Of a stretch of DNA of 64,000 bases, positions 1-10,038 are shown in pieces. Numbering within the stretch: the stretch's first letter is position 1; each line of letters opens with the position of its first letter. The translations under genes and the position numbers were made by a program. Origin of the DNA: Vanrija pseudolonga (Eukaryota > Basidiomycota > Tremellomycetes > Trichosporonales > Trichosporonaceae); contig NC_085851.1 in NCBI RefSeq assembly GCF_020906515.1, positions 3,906,001 through 3,970,000 on the forward strand. Direction: 5' to 3'. The notes beneath the pieces are model-generated. The model did not search any database. It saw nothing but the letters and a program-made list of their open reading frames with translations, and had not been told where the DNA came from.

Positions 1-22
1 CTCCTAACCCAGGCCAGCCGCG

Positions 23-1885
23 ATGGCAGCAGCCGCAGTCTCACAACAACGCTACGCGTCCCCATCTCACCCCCCGCCCACAATCCTCATCACACAGCAG
101 CCAGCCGAGCGGCCGCCCCTCGACCTCCTCTACCCAGCCAGCAGAGGCGAGTATCCCCTTTCGGCGGGCCTGCCATGCCTCGCACTCGCGGTCACAAAGC
201 AGACACCGCACACGTCGTTCCGCTCCACACCGCCATCGCCATCCACCTTCCGGCTGCCGGCGCCCGCCCTCTCCATCTCGCGGCTGTATGCCCTCACGCG
301 CGTGTACCATGTCCCATCTCAGAACGTTGTCGTGCTCACCTCGCCGAACCACCATGATGGCACCCGCGTCCGCCGCCTCATGGACCCTGTCCTCCTCCAC
401 CCCGCGGTCCACCCTGCCGTGGTCCAGATCATGCCCTTCCTCACCCGCGTCTCAGAGTTCACCGACGTCGACGTCGCAGGACCCACTGGCCGCCTGCTCG
501 AGTCGACGCTCGACCTCTGGCCCCTGCTCAACCCATACATGAACATCTGGAACCCCGCAGTCATGCGGTATATCCACGAATTCAAAGGGTGTCTCCCGCC
601 GTTCTGGTACAAGTGAGCCCGGGTCGCCTGCCGCTGTCGCTGCTCGCTGACCACCCAGAGGCCTGATAGAGTGTGACAACTGCTCGCATGACCACGGGCG
701 CGCCGGCAGCTGCCTCTTCGTCTCGTTTGGGCCGGACGCCTTCGAGTCGGACACCCCGGCCCTGGCACTCCGCTGTCTCTGTTGCGTCAACTTGCGCCAG
801 GCTTGCCGGTTCTCCTTCCGATGGCGGGGAGGCGTGGCACGCGACGTTGAGCTCCACGCGTTGCTACGGGGCCCGCATGGACTTGTCGATGTGGGCGACA
901 GTGTGTGGTGGGCAGGCAAGGCGACGCCCCTCGACTGGCATTCCTCCTCTGAGAGCGACGGGGCGTTGGGCCTGGACCTTGACGGGGGAAGGGGGCATCA
1001 CCGTGACGACCACTACAGTAGTGAGCCGTCGTTAGAAAAGACGAGGGGCTCGTTTCACGGCCCAATGGAGGAGGACCCCGGTCCCCTCTCGGCACCTCAA
1101 TATTCAGCAGTAGTTACTACCACTGCTCTGCATGGTGAGTCGGCCAGGCGGGGTATGAGACTGACGGAACAGAACACCTCGGTGCTACCCAGCACACCCC
1201 ATTGATCCACTTTACGCCTTCGAGTGCTGACTGGACGCCACGGGAACGGACACCCTCCATATCAGATACCCCAACAGTTGCACCACTTGCAAAGTCCTGG
1301 CTTCCGCATCACACGCCAAGGGCGTCAGTCAAACCTACACCCAAGTCTGTTCTCACACAGCATGCCCCTCTCGGCGAGCCAATACTGCGCCTTTCACCAC
1401 TACCTACCCGTCTGTCCCCACTGCACATCTCACCACCCACCCCGATCCACACAAGCCCGACTACACCCTCCAGCACACACACAGCCGACCTCACCCCGAT
1501 CCCCACCCCCGCGTCCCTCCACATCCTCCCATCCCCGCCGATGCTCCTCAACATCTCCGAGTTCCTCCCGTTCGAGGAGGCCGACGACCCGCTCCTCCTC
1601 CAGAACCTGCACAACGCGTTCGAGGCGAGCGCCAAGAGATCCCGCGAGGTCCTGGGCAAGACAATCTGTACCGCACGCAATGATCTCAACGTCCAGGTCG
1701 ACGCCGCGAGCGAGGTGTACTTTGCCAACGTGGAGCGCGCGTGCGACGAGTACAAAGCCAGAGTGGTGGCCGCGCTTTCGAGCCACAAGGCGCAGGTGGA
1801 GCGCATTAACGCGCATATCCGGGCTCTGGTGGGCATGGGGAAGGGGGAGAGGGAGGGGGAGGGAGCGGGGGCGGAGATGGAATGA
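23..1885 (+). CDS. LYP-CDNC family member A: N-domain, six-Cys module, coiled coil
   Basis: Three exons, 23-612, 659-1134 and 1173-1885, give 592 aa. I do not recognise a named family. Exon 1 (about residues 1-197) carries the LYP box (residues 36-38) followed by EYPLSAGLP, then a DPVLLHPA core and a closing LPPFWYK. A phase-2 intron (46 nt) joins it to exon 2, which starts KGLIECDNC near residue 202. Exon 2 holds the cysteine module (CDNC, SC, RCLCC, ACRF) and ends with VWWAGK. A 38-nt intron leads to a Ser/Pro/Thr-rich linker and a charged helical C-terminus (about residues 470-580, NISEFLPFEEADDPLLL onward) that looks like a coiled coil. The start is the first ATG of the open frame. The paralogue copies at 61-64 kb show the same layout. 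The cysteine spacing resembles a Zn2Cys6 cluster, so a nuclear role is possible but unproven. Confidence 0.82.
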
Positions 1886-2020
1886 TTGGGACGCTGTTCG
1901 TGGGGATCGCTATCGGAGGTGCCAGGACTCACTGACGTTTGGTGGTCCAGCCAGCTGCGATGTCCTCTGCCACCACCCCTGCTCATAACCACCTGAACCC
2001 GTCAAACAGCACCAAATAAC

Positions 2021-2105
2021 ACACTAATAGTCTAGTGGTTAGGATGCTTCTCTTCCATCTTCTGGTAGTTAAGAAGCGGCCGGTGTTCGAATCACCGTTA
2101 GTGTA
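2021..2105 (+). tRNA. tRNA-Gly(UCC), intron-containing
   Basis: The sequence folds as a complete cloverleaf: a 7-bp acceptor stem (ACACTAA/TTAGTGT), D arm GTCT/GGAT, anticodon stem CTTCT/AGAAG, and a T arm CGGTG-TTCGAAT-CACCG. The anticodon loop is 20 nt. Removing a 13-nt intron (2058-2070) after position 37 leaves CTTCCAA, anticodon UCC with the required U33. A and B boxes are present, and T-runs at 2128-2131 and 2135-2139 can terminate Pol III. The A1-U72 pair is unusual for an elongator glycine tRNA. A Glu(UUC) reading needs C33 and is less likely. Confidence 0.75.
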
Positions 2106-2330
2106 CAACTGCTGGAGCAGATCCAGCTTTTGCGTTTTTGGAGCTGACGACAAGGGGTGTGGCACATGGGCGCTGATTCGCTCGCCCCGCAGGGTGAAAA
2201 GGTAGGAGGAGGGACCACAGGTGACCGACCCTACATGCATTCTGCTATTGTCCATGATTCTACTTATGCTGATGGCTATAGTACACTGCGGTGCGTGTCT
2301 GGAGAAGTGCGACGCTCACCACTTTGCGTT

Positions 2331-2390
2331 GCGATGACTGAGATCCAAAGTGTCCCCGATGCGATGACTGAGATCCAAAGTGTTCCCAGG
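2331..2390. repeat. Two-copy 30-bp tandem repeat
   Basis: Two adjacent 30-bp units, 2331-2360 and 2361-2390, both start GCGATGACTGAGATCCAAAG and differ in only a few bases at the end. No coding role is seen. The unit lies between the tRNA gene and the 3' end of the secreted-protein gene. Confidence 0.85.
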
Positions 2391-2580
2391 GCGATTCGGG
2401 CGACCCAACCGGCCAGCTGGCCCCCGACGCAAGCAGCGCGCACAGTCGATCCCCTAACCTCCCTGACGCCTCTCCGTGAGCCGAGAAGAGAAGGAGTGGA
2501 GGCGGCGAGGCGTCGCCAGGCGCCACAGGGCCTCTGACGGCGTTTTTTCTTCGTTGTTTGTGTCCCCCAGCTTCGACAAC

Positions 2581-3129
2581 CTAGCTGGCCGTCGGTGCCG
2601 CCTCAGCCAGCAGTCCCAGCTCGGCCAAGTCGACCCCAGCGGGAGCGGGCAGCACCAGCCGGTCGCTGGCATACAGCTCGGCGTAGAGCCTTGCCTCGCT
2701 CGACCCGACGCGGAGCAGCGCACGCGCGAGCGCCTCGTCCACGCGCAGCGGCGTGCCGAGCGCGCTGCAGTCGAGGAGGAGGGCGTCGACGTAAGCGCCT
2801 GCTGCTGAGGGGGGCAGGGTGCGCGCGTCGCGGTGACACCAGAGGCAGGCTAGGAGGGCCGTGAAGGCTGTGGTCTGGGTGTGGGTCAGCGGGGAGGGGA
2901 AAGCTTAACGCACGTCGCACACGGCCAGACACAGCTCGTCGGCCTGCCAGCAGCTCGCGTCGACAACGCTCGTGATCGTGCAGTGGGTGCTGCATCTCGG
3001 ATCGGACCACAGCGGCGCGAGCACGGCGCGCGAGGAGGCGAGGGCGGCGCCGCGCTTGATCGGGGACGGCGCTCCGGCGGCGAGGAGCGCGTGGATGATG
3101 GCCGAGAGGAGCGTAATGGCCATCAGCAT
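2581..3129 (-). CDS. Small secreted cysteine-rich protein (unknown function)
   Basis: Two exons on the minus strand, 2914-3129 and 2581-2874, are joined by a 39-nt phase-0 intron (GTGCGT donor, CTGAC branch, CACCCAG acceptor) and give 169 aa. The N-terminus MLMAITLLSAIIHALLAAGA is a clear signal peptide. The mature part has about eight cysteines in the first two thirds (CSTHC, LCLAVC and LACLWC segments), then an Ala/Leu-rich tail. There is no transmembrane or GPI signal, so the protein is probably extracellular. A TATA-like TATAATTC (minus strand, 3181-3188) lies about 50 nt before the start. I do not recognise the family. A small secreted effector-like or cell-wall protein is one guess. Confidence 0.72.
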
Positions 3130-3903
3130 GGCGGTGGGAAGACTACGTGGAGATGATGATGCGAGTTGGACGTCTGACGGGAATTATACAGAGATCGATG
3201 GCAGACGCCGGGGTGATCTCGCTGGCTGGTGGAGGGCTTGGCTCGCCGGTGGCGCAGCAGGGTGTGGGGTGCCGCCGTGGTGCGGGGAAGGGCTCGGCGG
3301 TCGGTCGGGGCTGGCGTCGACTGGAGCCGGATCCATGCGTCGAGGAGCTGCGCATACTGCTGGATTGATGATGGGACTGGGGCAACTTGGCTTGTGAGGA
3401 GCGAGAGGAGCGAGGTGTTGAGAGCGGGGTGCCACTGGCCCCGGACCCGCGGCACTCGCGTCGGCTGTTTCGCCAGCCCAGCCCAAACGAAGCCACTGTG
3501 AAGCTCGCAGTGCAGCTCTACCGGACGCAGGGGCACGCCAGGGGGGATACGTTCACTATGTATCTACTGCAAGACAGCTGTGATGCGCTCGCTGCCTTGG
3601 CCACACCGCGCTGCTGTCATCGTCCGAGCCCCCAATCCAAGTGCGGTATGTCCCCGTGGACGACGGCGAGAGAGCGGCATGGAGGTGTGGTATGCAGGAA
3701 TCCTTGCGTCGCGACCGCAACCAGCACGAGCGAGTTACCACCTATGCACCTACACGGCAAGGTATGGGCTTGTGGGGTTCACACACTAGCCGTCGTCGTT
3801 GTCGAACAGCAGGACGGACACGGGGGGTATAAGGAAGGCCGCGACGCTGTGATCCCTCTGCCCTCGCCACTCGCCACTCGCCACTCACCCCCACACACAC
3901 ACC
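3130..3903. other. Divergent intergenic promoter region
   Basis: This lies between the 5' ends of the secreted Cys-rich gene and the 3904 gene. Open frames here lack family features or splice continuity. TATA-like boxes sit near both flanking genes (3181-3188 minus, 3828-3834 plus). Nothing else is supported. Confidence 0.6.
3828..3834 (+). promoter_or_regulatory. TATA box of the 3904 gene
   Basis: TATAAGG lies 76 nt before the ATG and is followed by a CACTCGCC-repeat, C-rich leader typical of fungal 5' UTRs. Confidence 0.6.
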
Positions 3904-4351
3904 ATGGCCCCGCTCTTCTGCTGCACAAGCATCACGCCGTACCGGCCCAAGACGCTGACCCACGAGCGCCTCTTCAAAGAGTTCATGTCGTGGGCCTCGC
4001 CCAACCCCGACATCGACCTCGACACCTCGCCCGCGCTCGACTCCGCGCCGTTCGCGGTCCAGCTCGCGCGGCAGGTCAACTACGGCCCGCTCGAGAGCAG
4101 GCGGTATTTCACGCCCGGGGACGCCGGGTTTGTCGAGGTCGGCGAGAAAGCGCTCGTGGACGCCAACTTTAAGAAACTCAACTCGTGCGTCAACGTGAGG
4201 TGAATGCTGACCCCGCGCCGCCAGGTTTAAGAACTTTCGCTGTGGCGCGCACAACCGCTTCTTCGAGGTGAATGTGTATCAGCTCGACCCGGTCAACACG
4301 CATCACTGGCGTTCCGACGTCGCGTGGCCCGGGACTGAGATTGATTTGTAG
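3904..4351 (+). CDS. Small unknown protein with N-terminal Cys pair
   Basis: Two exons, 3904-4184 and 4225-4351, give 135 aa. A 40-nt intron (GTGCGT donor, CTGAC branch, GCCGCCAG acceptor) restores one frame, so the protein reads KKLNSFKNFRCGAHNRFFEV across the junction. It has no signal peptide and no membrane segment. MAPLFCC at the N-terminus has two adjacent cysteines that could be lipidated. The C-terminal half is aromatic-rich (HHWRSDVAWPGTEIDL), suggesting a small beta-rich cytosolic fold. I do not recognise the family. Coding support comes from the spliced frame, the TATA box 76 nt upstream and the conserved-looking composition. Confidence 0.68.
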
Positions 4352-5023
4352 GCGAGTGTGAGTGGCGGAGTGGGGGTGCGTGGCGCGTCGCGCGTCGGCA
4401 GTGGACCGGCGTGCCCGGCTGCGGCGTCCGCGTACGACGTGTATAATCCCCTCCCGGCGGTTGGCTCGGAGTCTCGGAACGGCGGTGAGGAACATGTAAA
4501 GGAACGAATGAATGAAAGAAGTCTTGTTCGCCGCATGACCTCTGGGCCACTTATCAGTGCCAAGACCAAGTACCGAGTGGCACCACCGACATGGTTGACT
4601 GCTCGGGTCCTCCGATTCAGCGGCACTCCTCCCTCCATCCCACCACTCCTCCACACCACTAACTTAACTATACCGACACAACTGCGAGCGCAGCATTGCA
4701 TTCATGTTTCGTTGTGCTCGGCTCCTCGAGTCCGTCTGTCTTATCCTCGTCGCCGCGCACTCATGCACGCTGCTCGACGCGCCGACTGACGGCACACATT
4801 ACGCTCGCGACTGACCCAACCCCCGCTCACCACCACCACGCACCACTGCAAAGGTCCTCACTCGTCTCCGAGAAAGCTTGGCACGTCGCGCCAAGACACC
4901 GCTAGGTTGTCGGCACGCGGGGTCGACCGGCGAGATGGCCACGGCGTCCGCCGCACAGAGTGGAGTATAAAGGCGGCGCGTCGGGCTCCTCGACCTGCTC
5001 AACCAAAAACGCAAGCAAGCACA
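4352..5023. other. Intergenic region
   Basis: No gene is supported here. The last 60 bases hold the TATA box of the His/Cys-repeat gene. The open frames seen are short and lack splice or domain support. Confidence 0.6.
4966..4971 (+). promoter_or_regulatory. TATA box of the His/Cys-repeat gene
   Basis: A perfect TATAAA lies 53 nt before the ATG at 5024, within GAGTATAAAGGCGG. This suggests a strong, inducible promoter. Confidence 0.7.
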
Positions 5024-5629
5024 ATGCGCCCCGCCCTCGTCGTCCTCTCGCTCGCAGCCCTCGCCTCGCAGGCCCTCGCGCAGTCCGTCCCGCCGCCACC
5101 GGCAGAGTCGACCGGCTGCGTCCTCCACAACGACCACTACCACTGCGACGGCCCCGCAGCGGGTGTTGCGAGCGCGAGCGCGACTCCGACCGTGTCTGTC
5201 CCGCCGCCGCCGGCCGGCTCGTCGGGTTGCGTGCTCCACGTTGACCACTACCACTGCGACGGCGGCAACTCGACCGCGCACGACGACCACGATGGCCACG
5301 ATGACCACGACCACGCGGCCGAGACAACGACCGTCCCCGCCGCTGCCTCCGGCGCGTCGGCTTCCGCCTCCAAGTCGGTGCCCCCTCCCCCCGCCGAGTC
5401 GACCGGCTGCGTGCTCCACAACGACCACTACCACTGTGATGGCCCCGCGTCTGGCGCCGCCTCCGGATCGGGCACCGGCTCCGCCGCTGCCGGTGCTGCG
5501 TCGCCTTCGGCGTCGGCACCCTCCGCTTCGGCTTCGGCGAGCAACAAGCCTTCGCTCGGGTACGCGACCGCGTCGCAGTCGATCGTGGCGCTCGGTGTTG
5601 CCGCCCTCGGCGCCTTCGTCGCCCTCTAG
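5024..5629 (+). CDS. GPI-type surface protein with three His/Cys metal-binding-like repeats
   Basis: A single exon encodes 201 aa. The signal peptide is MRPALVVLSLAALASQALA, and the C-terminal hydrophobic tail after Ser/Ala-rich sequence (VALGVAALGAFVAL) fits a GPI-anchor signal. Three near-identical units of the form PPPPA-STGC-VLH-DHYHCDG each hold C-x2-H-x2-H-x-H-C, and a His/Asp stretch (HDDHDGHDDHDH) follows unit two. Such C/H clusters bind Zn, Cu or Ni in fungal zincophore-like proteins and in the N-termini of ZIP transporters. The role here is inferred: cell-surface metal capture or buffering. Ser/Ala-rich spacers are likely O-glycosylated. The first ATG of the longer frame (4907) was rejected because the TATA box and signal peptide fix the start at 5024. 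Confidence 0.85.
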   Translation: MRPALVVLSLAALASQALAQSVPPPPAESTGCVLHNDHYHCDGPAAGVASASATPTVSVPPPPAGSSGCVLHVDHYHCDGGNSTAHDDHDGHDDHDHAAETTTVPAAASGASASASKSVPPPPAESTGCVLHNDHYHCDGPASGAASGSGTGSAAAGAASPSASAPSASASASNKPSLGYATASQSIVALGVAALGAFVAL

Positions 5630-5709
5630 AGCAGTAGAGCAGTAGCAATTAGATGAATGATAACACCATTACGCACAGGCCAGGTTCATACAGCTGCTTC
5701 TACCGCGGG

Positions 5710-6195
5710 CTAGAAATAGTATGAGATGACGAGAGCCGCGGCACCGAGGGCCAGCGACAGCGGCGGGACAACGCTCGCCGCTGCGCCCGCGTTGTAGTTG
5801 GGTATCCACACCCCGACGCTCGCGGACACGACGGTCGTCGCAGAGTTGACAGTCACCGTCACGGTACTGTTGCCGTTGCCCGCCGGCGGCGTGACGTACA
5901 CGATGCTTGTCGATGCGTTGAGCGATGCCTGCGGCGCTGACGCGCGTGCCGAGGCGGAGCCGGACCACGTTATCGTGTGCGCTGGCGCGGAAGCACTGCC
6001 CGAGTCCACGGCCGAGCGCGAGGGCTCTGAGGACGCTGAGGCGGCGGGTGTCGTCGTCGCACCCAGCGTCAGTCCTGCCGCGCTCTGTCGCGGGACGTGT
6101 TGCGCGGTCGTGCCTGCTGTCAGCTATCAGCGGCGAACAGCTACCAACCCACAGGCCAGGAGCGCGAGTGTGGCGAGGTAGGGGATCAGCAGCAT
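5710..6195 (-). CDS. Ser/Thr-rich GPI-type cell surface protein
   Basis: Two exons on the minus strand, 6153-6195 and 5710-6113, give 148 aa. The 39-nt intron has a GTGGGT donor and CTGAC branch in phase 1. Splicing creates a complete signal peptide, MLLIPYLATLALLACTTAQ, which the unspliced frame lacks. The mature part is rich in Ser, Ala and Thr, has N-glycosylation sequons near GNGNSTVTV and ends in a hydrophobic tail (LALGAAALVISYYF), as expected for a GPI-anchored mannoprotein. It is convergent with the His/Cys-repeat gene, with only 80 nt between stops. No enzyme domain is visible. Confidence 0.72.
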
Positions 6196-6480
6196 TCTGG
6201 ACGCGGGATGTGGTCAGTTGGCTGTGAAGCTGCGTTGCTGTGAGAAGGAGAAGAAGAAGAACCTCGGAACGCAGCTGGTGGTGCCGATGGGAGGAGAGGA
6301 CGGGCAATGCTGACACCGCTTGATGGCTTCTGATGTCGAGCGCGGGCTCGAGCTCGTCCTGCGGGCAGGGTGGTGTCGGCATGACGAGTGCGTCGGGGCA
6401 CGCTCCCCGTGCCTCTCTTCTCTGTCGTCACCAAGCGTCCATGCAAAACAACCCATCTATATACATGCGCCTACAAGTCC

Positions 6481-8282
6481 CTAGTTGGCAGCGATGAGCC
6501 CAATCTGGCCGACGGCAGCGGCGACGGCGCGCACGCGGCGGTTGTGCTCCTCGACGCCGGCGGCGTGCTCGGCGCGCGCAGACTCCACCTTGGTGATGTA
6601 CCCGGCGTCGGCGGCCTTGATCTGCGCCTCGAACGCAACACGCGCCTCCTCGACCTTGGACGCGTGCTCCACCCGCGCGTGGTACACGCTCGTCGTGAGC
6701 GCCACGCGCGCGCTCTCGGCGTGCGAGTCGAACACGGCCGCCAGGTCGCGCACCAGGCTCGGGGCGGCAGCGGGGGCCGCGGACGCCTTGGGCGCCACGA
6801 CGAGCTCGGCGAGGTTGAGGACTGGGAGCGCGGGCTCAACCTTCTCTGTGAAGGTCGGGACGGGGGGAACGGTGATGAGGCCCTGGGGGTGGGTCAGCGA
6901 CGACATCCAAGAGTCCATTCGTGCCACCTCCGCCACCACCCCCCACCCCACTCACAAGCTTCGACTGATCCTTGAGGATCACCTGGAGGTTCTTGGGGTC
7001 GTGGGCGTCCTCCTTGTCCGTCTCGGGGGCGAGCGACTGGATTCCAGTGCCGACACCCTTGCCCTTGAAGGGCACGCCGATCTGGACCTCGGGGCGGAGC
7101 GGCACAAACACCTGGACCTGGCTGGTCGACTTCTCCTCCTTGGCGGCAGCGGGGACGCCCTTGGTCTGGGGACCCTTGTAGTGGCTGTTGTCGGCGACGA
7201 CAGGCTTGGGGTCCTTACCGTCCCACCACACGGTCGACTCGAAGGTGACGGGCGCGGGCTTGTCGTCGCCGTTGGCGGCCTTCGTGGGCTCGTCGATGAT
7301 GCGGGCGAACAGCTCGACGTTCTTCACCTCGACGCCCTCGGAAGTCTTGAACGAGAAGGTCGTGGGCTCGTTGTCGGCAATCGACCACAGGCAACGGAGG
7401 GCGAACGCGGGGGTCGCCGACCACGCCGCACGGCCGAGCGTGGCGAACACGCACGAGCCGGTGTGGTCTGGGTCGGCGGCGCAGCGGTCACACTCCTTCA
7501 ATCCCCTTGGATAGATATCAGCAGAGGAACGATAGGAGTGGGCGACGTAAGAACAAGAAGCGAGCAGTGCCTCTTGGGGGGCGCCCGACGCACAGATACC
7601 ACGGCGCTCCGTGGCGTGATGCGATCCGCTGAGACGCCCGGTGACTTTTTTTCCGTGTCATACCCGGCCACGGCACACCCCAACCAGCAGCACCTTGCAG
7701 AATCACTCTCAGAAGCTTGGCTCATCGTGCGTGACTGCCCCCCAAACCCCACAACCCCACGTCACACGACACACGACTCAACACTCACTTGAAGAAGAAG
7801 GGGGGAAGGTCACCGTCAAACTCGTACAGGTACTTCTGCACCTCGGGGCTGCCGAGCGCCAGGTTCTCGTTGACAACGTTGGCGATGCGGTTGGTGGCAT
7901 CGAGGAGACGGTACACTGGCGGGGGGATGCGGCTGAGGTCGACGGGAGTGAAGAAGGGGATCTTCTCCACGGCTCCGGGGAGCAGAGCAGGGTGAACCAG
8001 CACGACAGGGAAGGGGCGACGGCGGCGCGCAGGGGGGATGGGCGGCGCACCACCGACAACGACACGGCGCGTGATCTTGTTAAAGATACGTGTCGAGGCG
8101 TAGTGGCTCGCAAGGTAAAAGTTGGGCTGACCCTCGACAATGTCGTCGATCGACCCGGGGAGCATCTTGCGCGCCGACTCGGGGAGACCAGCAGCGACAG
8201 GGTAGCTCGCACCGCCCTTGGGAGGGTACAGCACGTCGATGTCGGGCGTGTCCTTGGCGGCGCGGGGGTAGAGGACGGACAT
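6481..8282 (-). CDS. LYP-CDNC family member B (degenerate Cys module, coiled coil)
   Basis: Three exons on the minus strand, 7789-8282, 6956-7505 and 6481-6882, give 481 aa. Exon 1 has two LYP boxes, SYPVAAGLP, LVHPALLP and closes with LPPFFFK. The phase-2 intron is conserved, but at 283 nt it is far longer than in most paralogues. Exon 2 opens KGLKECDRC, matching member A (KGLIECDNC). The second CxxC is CLWS and the last Cys is replaced, so three or four of six ligands remain; VWWDGK is kept. A 73-nt intron leads to an Ala/Glu-rich coiled coil (about residues 390-470). The start at 8282 follows family alignment, and a TATAAG lies 106 nt upstream. The frame is nevertheless open to 8969 and would add a hydrophobic segment, so a longer form cannot be excluded. 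Confidence 0.8.
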
Positions 8283-8387
8283 TGCTGGTGGTTGGGGTAG
8301 CGGTAGCTGTAGCTGAAGCTGCGGGGGTTGGGGGGTGGGTTGTTGTCGTGGGTTGAAGAATGTCGTCGCGAGGCCTGGGATGATGCG

Positions 8388-8393
8388 CTTATA
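8388..8393 (-). promoter_or_regulatory. TATA box of family member B
   Basis: TATAAG on the minus strand lies about 106 nt before the ATG at 8282 and is followed by an A/C-rich leader. It supports the downstream start over the longer open frame. Confidence 0.5.
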
Positions 8394-9230
8394 CCATTTG
8401 GTCTGGGCGACGACGACGTGAGATGCGGCCGAGACGGAACATGGGACACTCGCATCTTTGGGCGCCTTGGGCGGCTCGATGCGGGACATTTCGGGCGACA
8501 CGAGCAGCTGGGATCGCTTCTCAATGTCGACCTGCAACGCTTCGTGTGCACGAGCGCGAAAGCTCACGCCAGCAGCCGCGAGGTAGTGGTGGTGGCGCGG
8601 GCGGTGCGGGCGCTGGGGGTGAGGGTGAGGGTGGGGGTGCGCGGGGCGCGCCGGCAGCAGCAGCAGGCGGGAGCCGTAGAAGCGCGCCACGAGCTCGAGG
8701 GCGAAAGCGGCCGTCGACAAGAGCGACGGGGCGAGGAATGCCAGGCTCGCAAGTGCCAGCAGGGTGGGCACGATGGTCGTCATGCGCCGCGATGAGCCAA
8801 GCAGTGCGCGGCAGTACGAGCCAGGCGCGGCGATGACGGCGGTTGCTGTCGTGGTGGTGGTGGCGCGGGTCATGTCGATCCGGCCGGCTGGATACGCGCC
8901 ATCGAGGGGAGCGCGAGAGGGGCACAAGGCGAACAACAGCGGCCTGAAACGCAGTGCAGAGGGATACATAAGCCCAGGTGTGTGTCAAGGGATGTGGTCA
9001 TGTGGCTCGTGCAGATGCTGAAACGCGAGCAGCACCGCCGGCTTTGGCGGGTTGCGCGCGCGCTGCCACGTCCGCCACACTGGTGGCTCTGTGCGCCGCC
9101 ACGCGTCACGGACAACCTCGGCGTCGTCGGCCCACTAGTTTGCCCGCGGCAGCACGACGGCCCACGGCATCCGTCGAGATATGGGCACTGCCGAGGCCGC
9201 CCCTTGGTCGCTGCATGGGTGAGGGCGCGC

Positions 9231-9244
9231 GGCTCACGTGAGCC
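9231..9244. promoter_or_regulatory. Palindromic E-box (GGCTCACGTGAGCC)
   Basis: A perfect 14-bp palindrome is centred on CACGTG, the core site of fungal bHLH regulators of the Cbf1/Pho4 type. It lies about 0.8 kb before the CmcJ-like gene and 0.95 kb before gene B. A second CACGTG is at 9589-9594. Confidence 0.45.
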
Positions 9245-10038
9245 GCAGTGGATCAGTGGCGCGTTGAGAGGCACACCACCGACGTGTGTGGGACGTGCAG
9301 CCAGCGTGGCGTGTGGCGTCCTGCGGCCATGAGTATTCAGCGACCACCATACTGCGATAGGGGATCAAAATCGTTGTTGAGCGGCCATTTTGATCGTCGG
9401 TCTGCTCCCACTATCACCCTGGCAAAGCTGGGGCACCGTTAGATAACGCCTGCGTCTCATCCACGCCTCTCATCCTGCCTACACTTCCGCCCGTCCCGTC
9501 ACAATAGCGGCATACCGCTCAAGCCTAATGCAAAGACATGAATGTAATAGCATCAGGCATTAGCGGAATCAAAACGAAATAGAAAAGTCACGTGGTTCGC
9601 CGGGATCCAAACCGCACTCTATGCTGACAAATTCCGTGACATCACCGACATTCGTCGGAGACGATCCGCCGCGTTATCGCCAACTCGACGTCGGCATGTC
9701 AGCCGCAACAAGCCGCCAAAGCACGCAATGGGGGCGATGGGGGGGATGCGGGGCTCTGTAAGACTGACGCTCATGCTGCCAATGCTGAGTGAGCCTGAGT
9801 CAACCCACCGTCATGCAGACGTACATCACGAGTGGAGGTGCTAGTGGAGGTGTACCGAACTCGACAGGTATATAGACCAAGGCAGCTAACGACCAAAGTT
9901 CGCCATCAACAACTTTGAGCCTCCCACCACTGTCTCACCAACCACCGAAGCTCTATCACACCATCGCCACTTGGCTCACTAGTAATCAAACTGAACCGCC
10001 TCCTCCCCCGCCTCCTTCGCCCCACAACCACCCGCACA

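Larger units (their letters stand above)
8283..10038. other. Divergent intergenic region, gene B to the CmcJ-like gene
   Basis: The first ~690 nt are an open extension of gene B's frame. The rest has no supported gene. It holds two CACGTG E-boxes (9234-9239, within a 14-bp palindrome, and 9589-9594) and a TATATAG at 9869-9875 that fits the gene at 10039. Confidence 0.6.
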
